Shown: positions 1 to 5,132 of the stretch, one piece after another
How positions within the stretch are numbered: position 1 is the stretch's first letter
Layout of the letters: each line of letters begins with the position of its first letter
NCBI GenBank assembly: GCA_036478975.1
Contig: JAZGFA010000216.1
Coordinates: forward strand, 1 to 5,132
Origin: Robiginitomaculum sp036478975
Lineage (GTDB): Bacteria > Pseudomonadota > Alphaproteobacteria > Caulobacterales > Maricaulaceae
Length of the DNA: 5,132 bases
Direction of reading: 5' to 3'
Made by a program: the position numbers and the translations under genes
The notes under the pieces: model-generated
Told to the model about the DNA's origin: nothing
Database searches by the model: none
Seen by the model: only the letters and a program-made list of their open reading frames with translations

Positions 1-1661
1 CCGCGGGTCTTTCCGTATTGGGCCTAATGAAGCGGCTTGGCGTCAAGGATGAAAACGCCATTGTTTGCGATAGTAAGGGCATTATTTACCGGGGCCGCAA
101 AGAATATATGGACCAGTGGAAAGCTCCGCACGCGGTGGATACGGATATGCGCGAAATGGCGCAGGCCGTTGTCGGCGCAGACGTGTTCCTCGGCCTGTCC
201 GTCGCCGGAGCCATGACCAAAGACATGGTCGCGTCCATGGCGCCCAATCCGATTATTTTTGTAATGGCTAATCCGGACCCAGAGATTACGCCGGAAGAAA
301 TCCAGTCCGTGCGCGACGACGCTATCATTGCTACGGGCCGCTCCGACTATCCTAATCAAGTCAATAATGTGCTCGGCTTTCCCTATATATTTCGCGGAGC
401 GCTCGACGTGCGCGCGCGCAATGTGAATGAGGAAATGAAGCTCGCCTGCGCCCACGCCCTCGCCGACCTTGCCCGCCAAGACGTGCCCGAAGAAGTGGCC
501 GCCGCCTATCATGGCCGCCGCCCTAAATATGGCAAAGACTATATCATTCCCGCGCCGTTTGACCCGCGCCTGATTAGCGAAATCCCGCCCTATGTGGCCC
601 AGGCCGCCATGGATACGGGGGTTGCCCGCAAGCCGATTAAGGACATGGACGCCTATCGCCGCTCGCTGGCGCGCCGCCAAGATCCAACCGCCTCGCTCTT
701 GCAAGGTATTGAGGCGTCGGTGTCAGACAATCCAAAGACCATCGTCTTTGCCGAGGGCGAAGAGCCAGCGGTTATCCGCGCGGCGCAGTCCTTCCAAAAT
801 CGCGGGCTGGGCAAGGCTATCCTTGTGGGCCGCGAAAAGGCGATTAAGGACAATATGAAACTGCTGGGCATGGAGGATGACGGCTCGCTGGAAATCCTCA
901 ATGCGCGTATGTTTGATCGTAACGCCGAATTTGCAGAGCATTTATTCCAGCGCCTGCAACGCTGGGGCTATCTGCGCCGCGACGTGCAGCGTTTTGTCAA
1001 TAATGACCGCAATGTCTTTAGCGCGCTCATGTTGGCCCATGGCCTTGCCGACGGCATGGTGACCGGGGTAACACGCAGCTATGACATTGCCCTGCGCGAC
1101 GTGCGCCTAGTGCTAAGCCATGGCGAGAGCGAGCGCACAATGGGCGTCTCCGTCGTGGTCAATAAAGACCAGACCCTATTTATCGCCGATACCAATATTA
1201 CGGAATTTCCAAGCCCGCAGGCCCTCGCCGATATTGCCGTGAGCACCGCCGCCTTTGCCCGCAAATTTGGCTTTGAGCCGCGCGTCGCGATGATTTCCTA
1301 CTCAACCTTTGGCAATCCTAAGGGCGAGCGTATGGAAAAAGTGCGCGAGGCCGTGAAAATTCTTGATAGCCGTGATGTGGACTTTGAATATGAGGGCGAT
1401 ATTGCCGCCGATGTGGCGCTTGATCCGCTCCATAGCCTGACCTATCCATTCTCGCGCCTGACCGGCGCGGCCAATGTACTGGTCATGCCGGCCATTCATT
1501 CCGCGTCGATTTCCACCAAACTGCTTAAGGCGGCGGGCGGGGCGACCGTATTGGGGCCGTTTTTGACAGGGCTTGAAAAGCCGGTTCAGATATGCCGACT
1601 TGGCGCTACGGCATCAGAGATTACCCGCATGGCCGTGCTGGCCGCCTTTAGCGCGCAATAA
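1..1661 (+). CDS. maeB: NADP-dependent malic enzyme, MaeB type, partial (5' end outside window)
   Basis: This enzyme oxidatively decarboxylates malate to pyruvate with NADP+ in the cytoplasm, linking the TCA cycle to pyruvate and NADPH supply. The reading frame is open to the left edge (first full codon at base 3, reading AGLSVLGLMKRLG), so the TTG at 18 is internal and not a start. About 552 residues are visible; MaeB proteins are usually about 750-770, so roughly the first 200 residues (malate-binding N-terminal domain) are missing. Visible residues 1 to about 215 are the NAD(P)-binding malic domain, with the hallmarks FVMANPDPEI, IIATGRSDYPNQVNN and FPYIFRGALDV. Residues from about 240 to the end form a phosphotransacetylase-like domain (TIVFAEGEEPAVIRAA near its start, GLEKPVQI near its end). 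In known MaeB proteins this domain is regulatory and senses acetyl-CoA. The catalytic SRG of true Pta reads CRLG here. The gene ends in TAA, 7 bases before the MATE gene. The assignment is secure. Confidence 0.95.
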   Translation, partial: AGLSVLGLMKRLGVKDENAIVCDSKGIIYRGRKEYMDQWKAPHAVDTDMREMAQAVVGADVFLGLSVAGAMTKDMVASMAPNPIIFVMANPDPEITPEEIQSVRDDAIIATGRSDYPNQVNNVLGFPYIFRGALDVRARNVNEEMKLACAHALADLARQDVPEEVAAAYHGRRPKYGKDYIIPAPFDPRLISEIPPYVAQAAMDTGVARKPIKDMDAYRRSLARRQDPTASLLQGIEASVSDNPKTIVFAEGEEPAVIRAAQSFQNRGLGKAILVGREKAIKDNMKLLGMEDDGSLEILNARMFDRNAEFAEHLFQRLQRWGYLRRDVQRFVNNDRNVFSALMLAHGLADGMVTGVTRSYDIALRDVRLVLSHGESERTMGVSVVVNKDQTLFIADTNITEFPSPQALADIAVSTAAFARKFGFEPRVAMISYSTFGNPKGERMEKVREAVKILDSRDVDFEYEGDIAADVALDPLHSLTYPFSRLTGAANVLVMPAIHSASISTKLLKAAGGATVLGPFLTGLEKPVQICRLGATASEITRMAVLAAFSAQ

Positions 1662-1668
1662 CAATTAG

Positions 1669-3021
1669 GTGGCGGGGAAGCGTAAGATAGACTTAAGACA
1701 AGGCTCCGTGCGCGGGCATATATTGCGCATGCTAGGCCCGTTCACCCTTGCCATTATAGCGCTACTTTCGGCCAATATTGTCGATATGATATATCTAGGC
1801 CGCCTAGGCATTGAGGCGCTGGCTGCCGTGACCTTTTGCGCCCCGCTTCTTTTTATCGGCAATAGCGCCAATATCGGCCTAGGCGCGGGCAGCATGTCCG
1901 CCATATCGCGGGCCTTAGGCGAGGGCGATGAGGATAAGGCGCGCCGGCACGGGGCGGCGGCGTTTTTGCTCTCCCTTACGGTTATGTCGTGCCTTTGCGT
2001 AATCGGCATGTTTGCCGTCGCGCCAGTGCTAACGATAATGGGGGCGGAGGGCGAGATTTTCGCTATGGCCAAAACCTATCTTTATATCTGTATTCCCGGC
2101 CTCATAATTTTAGGTATGGCCAGCATGGCTAATAATCTTTTGCGTGCGGGCGGTGAAGCGTTTCTGCCCAGCACCATCATGATACTCGGCGCTCTGCTTA
2201 ATATCATCATTGACCCGTTTCTGATTTTCGGCATTGGCCCGTTCCCGCGCCTAGAAATGCAAGGGGCGGCGATTGCCACGGTAGCCGGCAATGTTGGCGC
2301 AGCCCTATACGCGCTGTATTTAGCGTTCTTCCGCCGCAAGATTGTTGACTTTACCGCCATGACATTCGGCACGCTTAGGCGCGCGTGGAGAGTCATTGGC
2401 CGCGTCGCTTTCCCCGCCGCCGGAACCAATATGATTGTGCCGATAGGGGCCGCCTTTGCCACGGCGATTGTCGCGCGCCTTGGCACGATTGACGTGGCGA
2501 CCTTTGGCGTCGTCGGCAAGGCGGAGCTGCTCTCCGTCGGCCTGCTCTATGCGCTATCGGCTTGCATCGGCGCGGTGACGGGGCAAAACGGCGGAGCAGG
2601 GCATACGGACCGCGTGCGTGAGGCGTTTAAATTTAGCTATCTCATCTGCGTCATTTGGGGGCTATTCATGGCGGCGGTCCTGTTTATTTTCGCAGAGCCT
2701 ATCATGGGCTGGTTTACCAAGGACGCGCAGGTCATCGCGCGCGGCATGTCGTTCTTTTACATCGTGCCCGTCACCATTAGTTTTTACGGCTTTGTCTTTG
2801 TTAGCGCGGCGGGGCTTAATGCGCTTGGCCGGCCAAGTTACGGCCTGACCTATACCATATTGCGCTCGCTGATTCTCTATATCGGCCTTATCTGGCTCGG
2901 CGTTGAGATGGCAGGGCTAAAGGGCGCCTTTTACGGCATAGCGGCGGCAAATGTGCTCGCGGGCGGCTTGGCGATATACTGGACACTGGCCAAGGCGCCG
3001 ATGAGTGCACAAAAAAGCTGA
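1669..3021 (+). CDS. MATE family efflux transporter (multidrug/Na+ or H+ antiporter type)
   Basis: This 450-residue inner-membrane transporter has the length and about 12 hydrophobic segments expected of MATE proteins, in two halves of six joined by a charged link around residues 222-243. Family landmarks visible are the N-terminal DLRQGSVRGHILRMLGP, then NIVDMIYLGRLG (about 36-47), GAGSMSAISRALGEGD (about 72-87), NNLLRAGGEAFLPS (about 155-168) followed by LLNIIIDPFLIFG, and in the second half GAVTGQNGGAG (about 301-311). MATE proteins export cationic drugs or metabolites using a Na+ or H+ gradient; the substrate cannot be told from this sequence. The GTG at 1669 is chosen because the family's N-terminal pattern begins just after it. 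It has no good ribosome binding site, and GTG at 1708 (with AAGG 4 bases upstream) is a possible alternative. It follows maeB by 7 bases, so cotranscription and translational coupling are likely. Confidence 0.93.
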   Translation: MAGKRKIDLRQGSVRGHILRMLGPFTLAIIALLSANIVDMIYLGRLGIEALAAVTFCAPLLFIGNSANIGLGAGSMSAISRALGEGDEDKARRHGAAAFLLSLTVMSCLCVIGMFAVAPVLTIMGAEGEIFAMAKTYLYICIPGLIILGMASMANNLLRAGGEAFLPSTIMILGALLNIIIDPFLIFGIGPFPRLEMQGAAIATVAGNVGAALYALYLAFFRRKIVDFTAMTFGTLRRAWRVIGRVAFPAAGTNMIVPIGAAFATAIVARLGTIDVATFGVVGKAELLSVGLLYALSACIGAVTGQNGGAGHTDRVREAFKFSYLICVIWGLFMAAVLFIFAEPIMGWFTKDAQVIARGMSFFYIVPVTISFYGFVFVSAAGLNALGRPSYGLTYTILRSLILYIGLIWLGVEMAGLKGAFYGIAAANVLAGGLAIYWTLAKAPMSAQKS

Positions 3022-3038
3022 TAAATCTGATTATCGCT
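3011..3038 (-). terminator. possible rho-independent terminator for leftward transcription
   Basis: Bases 3016-3024 and 3031-3038 can form an eight-pair stem (A3016-T3038, G3017-C3037, C3018-G3036, then G3020-C3035 through A3024-T3031) with T3019 bulged and a six-base loop. On the - strand this hairpin is followed directly by six Ts (complement of the A-run 3011-3016). That is terminator geometry for RNA made leftwards, such as the pilus operon. On the + strand no T-run follows, so it should not stop the MATE transcript. The stem is AT-rich and overlaps the last MATE codons, so the call is tentative. Confidence 0.4.
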
Positions 3039-3039
3039 G

Positions 3040-3068
3040 TTGACGCGGGGGGCGTGATGGGGCAAACC
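3040..3068 (+). promoter_or_regulatory. candidate promoter for tRNA-Leu
   Basis: TTGACGC at 3040-3046 matches the -35 consensus of alphaproteobacterial housekeeping promoters (TTGACGS in Caulobacter). The run after it is G-rich, as is common before tRNA genes in this class. The expected -10 region, around 3062-3068 (GCAAACC), is a poor match, so only the -35 part is persuasive. The element lies about 45 bases upstream of the mature tRNA 5' end. Confidence 0.35.
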
Positions 3069-3089
3069 GCGCTCACCAATCATATCTGT

Positions 3090-3174
3090 GCGGGTGTGGC
3101 GGAATTGGTAGACGCGCCAGATTTAGGTTCTGGTATCGAGAGATGTGGAAGTTCGAGTCTTCTCACCCGTACCA
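3090..3174 (+). tRNA. tRNA-Leu, anticodon UAG, CCA encoded
   Basis: A full class II tRNA can be folded by hand. The acceptor stem is 3090-3096 with 3164-3170. The D stem is GCG 3099-3101 with CGC 3113-3115, with GG in its loop. The anticodon stem is CCAGA 3117-3121 with TCTGG 3129-3133, loop TTTAGGT, anticodon TAG at 3124-3126. The variable arm is 3134-3146 with an ATC/GAT stem. The T stem is GGAAG 3147-3151 with CTTCT 3159-3163, loop TTCGAGT. A at 3171 is the discriminator base and CCA is encoded at 3172-3174. The long variable arm, A73 and the anticodon agree on leucine; the tRNA reads CUA and probably other CUN codons by wobble. The first acceptor pair is G-T rather than the usual G-C. Any short open frame across this region (for example 3054-3266, + strand) is a translation of the tRNA gene and not a protein. 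Confidence 0.97.
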
Positions 3175-3199
3175 TTTTACGCAAATTATCAACAAATCA

Positions 3200-3210
3200 C
3201 CCCTTTGGGG
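3200..3210 (-). terminator. weak GC hairpin after the pilus operon
   Basis: CCCC at 3200-3203 and GGGG at 3207-3210 flank a TTT loop. Read leftwards, this hairpin comes 8 bases after the stop codon of the last pilus gene and is followed by a T-rich but broken run (TGATTTGTTGAT). It could be a poor terminator for that operon. The stem is only four pairs and there is no clean T-tract, so confidence is low. The hairpin at 3011-3038 is the better candidate. Confidence 0.25.
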
Positions 3211-3218
3211 GACATGCC

Positions 3219-4103
3219 CTATCCCGGCGTGACATCTATCGTAATAATATCGCGATACTGGCCTGAGAATAGCCCCTCATCGGGCTTTCCTATGATAACC
3301 TCCATTGGGTAGCTACTGCCCGCGAGTGTGCGCTCAGGGCGGCGCATAAGCGATTGCGGCGCGCTGAGGTCAAGCGCTTCCCCGTCCGCGACAATTCTAT
3401 AGGGGATAGGATGCTGGCTTGGCATGGCCGTATTGACCATTGTGCCGTGATTTTCTGAGCTGACCTCGATAAGCACATTGGTATTGCCGCGCACTTGGAA
3501 GTTAATATTGCGCCGCGCGCCAACTTCTATTTCGCCAAAATCAACCAGAGCAAAGCTAGTGCCATTCAGATAACCCGCATTAGCGCCGGCGAAATTAGTT
3601 TGCGCCCGCGCGGGGATATTCGTGCTGGCCCGTAAAAAGTCTTCGGAGAGCGCCATAGAGCTTGTCGCGTCTTCGAGCGTAAAGACCAAATCGCTTTCAA
3701 ACAGAGCCGCATCCGCATATTGCCCGGCGGGGATTTTAAATTCCAGTTCAATGATTTGCGGGGCAGAGGACGGCACAAGGCTAATGGGCATTTCAAAACG
3801 GCTTGGGGTGAACATTCCCGCGGGGCCTTCAATTACAAACTCCACGCGCTCTCCCGCATTTGCCATTACAAATTCGGTATCAGTTTCAGGCGTAATAACC
3901 AGCCGCGCCTGTTTCGGCGTAGCGCCGCTATAGCTCACCTCAACGCTAACGGCTTGCAAGCCCGCCTGACTCGTAAACGGATCATATTGGACGCTAACCC
4001 CGCTTGGCATGAGCACACTCACGTCAGAGGCGCTAGCGGGCAGGGCGAATAGGGCGAGGCCCGTAGCCGTGCTTAATATCGAGATGGCTAATTTATAAGT
4101 CAT
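3219..4103 (-). CDS. secreted two-domain SCPU-like protein, probable tip adhesin of an archaic chaperone-usher pilus (CsuE-like)
   Basis: The 294-residue product has a clear Sec signal peptide: positive start MTYK, hydrophobic core to about residue 21, then ASA, likely cut after residue 25. The mature part appears to be two beta-rich domains, about 27-145 and 170-294. Each ends like a spore coat protein U (SCPU) domain, with IPAGQYADAALFESDLVFTL in the first and FSGQYRDIITIDVTPG in the second. The second domain also shows other features of this family: FALVDFGEIEVGARRNI, VSSENHG and IPYRIVADGEALDLS. The two-domain make-up, export signal and position directly after an usher gene match CsuE-type tip adhesins of archaic pili; this is inferred from layout and motifs, not from a match to a named protein. 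There are no cysteines, although many pilins of this class have a disulfide. The ATG overlaps the usher stop and has a good AAAGGA site. It could instead be a minor or major pilin. Confidence 0.72.
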   Translation of the reverse strand: MTYKLAISILSTATGLALFALPASASDVSVLMPSGVSVQYDPFTSQAGLQAVSVEVSYSGATPKQARLVITPETDTEFVMANAGERVEFVIEGPAGMFTPSRFEMPISLVPSSAPQIIELEFKIPAGQYADAALFESDLVFTLEDATSSMALSEDFLRASTNIPARAQTNFAGANAGYLNGTSFALVDFGEIEVGARRNINFQVRGNTNVLIEVSSENHGTMVNTAMPSQHPIPYRIVADGEALDLSAPQSLMRRPERTLAGSSYPMEVIIGKPDEGLFSGQYRDIITIDVTPG

Positions 4104-5132
4104 GGGGTTTCCTTTATGGTTAGCGTGCCAATTTGCTGCACGCCGTCTTCGCCTTCGGTGACGGTGATTTGCCCGATATTGCGATCTCCGGGTTGCAAGA
4201 TAAGCGCATAGGTTCCGGCCTTGACCCGCTCGGCGACAAAGCGGCCTGTTCTATTGGTGAAAAACTCTATCGGCTCAATAGTGCCCGCATCGCTACCAAC
4301 GCGGATAAGTTTGCCAAAGCCGAGTTTCACAGGCTCGCCGTCCGCGCCATGGATACGGCCAATGACAAGGGTTGTCGGATCGCTGCCGATTTTGATGCGG
4401 TAGCCGCTATTAAAGCTTGGGAACATCTGCACTTGGCCTGAGCCCATATCATATCCGATCGGCAGGTCTTCAATGTCGACGCGGTAGACCTGTTCACGAT
4501 AAGCGCCATTAAGCGGCACAAGGGCAGGGCCAAACAGGCCGGTTTTTCCCGTCATTTGATCGCGGCCCTGATAGGCGGAAATTTCGTGCCCCTTTAGGGT
4601 CGGGTGGCCTTGCAATATATAAAACCCATTAGCCACAGGACGCCCAAAGGCAAAGCTGCCATCGGCAAAACCAAAGCCCATGCCAAGGCGCACATTGGTT
4701 GAAGCGGTGATAATTTCTCCGCCTTCGATAATGCTATTATGGCCAACATCAATTTCAGCCCGCGAGGCGATATAGCTCGCATCGGCGCTCAACTCATCCT
4801 GCTGCTCGCCGAATTTATAACTGGCCCGCGCCGCGCTCGCCCCAATGCTGCGCGTGGACAGTTTACGCCATTCAATTTCGCTCTCATTTGGCCCGGTGGC
4901 CGTGCGCGCCCTCACGGAGCCACGCTCACCAAAATTACGGCTTAGGGTCACAAAAAAACGGTTATCGCTATCATTATCTTTTTTAGAGTGAACGGCCTGA
5001 TAGCCCAGCGAGACATTGACGCCTTTATAGGGTCTGCGCCAAGATACGCCGCCCGTGGTGATTTCATCTTGATCGCTCTTGCGCCAGCTCACATTTGCCG
5101 AAACAGAGTTGTCATTCCAAGAATAGCTATCA
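4100..5132 (-). CDS. fimbrial outer-membrane usher protein, C-terminal part (5' end outside window)
   Basis: This is the end of an outer-membrane usher (FimD/PapC/CsuD superfamily), the beta-barrel pore through which chaperone-bound pilins are assembled and secreted. About 343 residues are visible. The frame is open to the right edge (upstream residues DSYSWNDNSVSAN), so the GTG at 5092 is not the start; ushers are usually about 800 residues. The first 150 or so visible residues show alternating strand patterns typical of a barrel (for example VSLGYQAV, ARASYKFGEQ, ELSADASYI). Then come usher landmarks: FAFGRPVANGFYIL, GPALVPLNGAY, VDIEDLPIGYDMG, the segment FPSFNSGYRIKIGS, and GRIHGADGEPV. 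The end is a small carboxypeptidase-regulatory-like beta domain, FFTNRTGRFVAERVKAGTYAL. This arrangement resembles the archaic (Csu-type) ushers more than FimD. No cysteine is visible in this part. The stop overlaps the next gene by ATGA, indicating one transcript. Confidence 0.85.
   Translation of the reverse strand, partial: DSYSWNDNSVSANVSWRKSDQDEITTGGVSWRRPYKGVNVSLGYQAVHSKKDNDSDNRFFVTLSRNFGERGSVRARTATGPNESEIEWRKLSTRSIGASAARASYKFGEQQDELSADASYIASRAEIDVGHNSIIEGGEIITASTNVRLGMGFGFADGSFAFGRPVANGFYILQGHPTLKGHEISAYQGRDQMTGKTGLFGPALVPLNGAYREQVYRVDIEDLPIGYDMGSGQVQMFPSFNSGYRIKIGSDPTTLVIGRIHGADGEPVKLGFGKLIRVGSDAGTIEPIEFFTNRTGRFVAERVKAGTYALILQPGDRNIGQITVTEGEDGVQQIGTLTIKETP
4110..4115 (-). promoter_or_regulatory. 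ribosome binding site inside the usher 3' end for the SCPU-like gene
   Basis: On the - strand AAAGGA lies 6 bases before the ATG at 4103-4101, within the last usher codons. It fixes the start of the downstream gene. Together with the ATGA overlap it suggests that translation is coupled, yet can also initiate independently, as would suit a tip subunit made alongside its usher. Confidence 0.6.

Noticed and set aside
18..20. TTG as a start codon for the malic enzyme
   Set aside because: The frame continues upstream with family-like sequence to the window edge, so this is an internal leucine.
24..704. 226-codon - strand open frame opposite maeB
   Set aside because: It lies entirely antisense to a strongly conserved malic enzyme frame, has no recognisable domain, and is typical of codon-bias shadow frames.
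1731..1886. Four CTAGGC words within about 155 bases as a possible repeat or binding site
   Set aside because: Each lies in the MATE frame as Leu-Gly or similar codons with irregular spacing; codon choice explains them.
1665..2519. Two - strand open frames (1665-2072 and 2082-2519) opposite the MATE gene
   Set aside because: Low-complexity Ala/Pro/Ser/Arg-rich translations of the antisense of membrane-helix codons, with no domain.
3054..3266. 70-codon + strand open frame containing AELVDAPDLGSG
   Set aside because: It is the tRNA-Leu gene translated; this peptide is a well-known false annotation across bacteria.
3622..4052. + strand open frames opposite the SCPU-like gene
   Set aside because: The - strand frame has a signal peptide, a ribosome site and domain-like motifs; the + strand frames have none.
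5090..5092. GTG as a start codon for the usher
   Set aside because: The frame stays open to the right edge with barrel-like sequence, and the fragment is far shorter than a whole usher.

Overview
The window looks like chromosome from an alphaproteobacterium. The evidence is a malic enzyme of the MaeB type (fused to a phosphotransacetylase-like domain), moderately GC-rich coding sequence, a tRNA-Leu typical of this class, and a TTGACGC -35-like element next to it that resembles the Caulobacter-type housekeeping consensus. A lineage within or near the stalked/marine Hyphomonadales-Caulobacterales group is possible, but this is a guess.

Layout. (1) Bases 1-1661, + strand: C-terminal three quarters of maeB, running in from the left edge. 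(2) 1669-3021, + strand: a complete 12-helix MATE-family efflux transporter, starting 7 bases after the maeB stop and probably cotranscribed with it. (3) 3022-3089: a short gap with a hairpin whose U-tract faces left and a candidate tRNA promoter. (4) 3090-3174, + strand: tRNA-Leu(UAG) with encoded CCA. (5) 3175-3218: a 44-base gap with a small GC hairpin. (6) 3219-4103 and 4100-5132, both - strand: the distal end of a fimbrial operon. It comprises the C-terminal part of an outer-membrane usher (cut by the right edge) and, overlapping it by ATGA, a secreted protein with two spore-coat-protein-U-like (SCPU) beta domains.

How the genes work together. maeB and the MATE gene are housekeeping or general-physiology genes. 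The usher/SCPU pair matches the end of an archaic (Csu-like) chaperone-usher pilus operon, in which the usher gene is followed by the tip adhesin gene. Pilin and chaperone genes would then lie beyond the right edge. The pilus operon converges on the tRNA, which therefore sits at the junction between a conserved segment and a more variable surface-structure segment.

I saw no CRISPR array, transposase, phage gene, long repeat or toxin-antitoxin pair, and no gene-free stretch exceeds 300 bases. The most interesting item is the divergent, cysteine-free usher/tip-adhesin module. I do not see a clearly new system.
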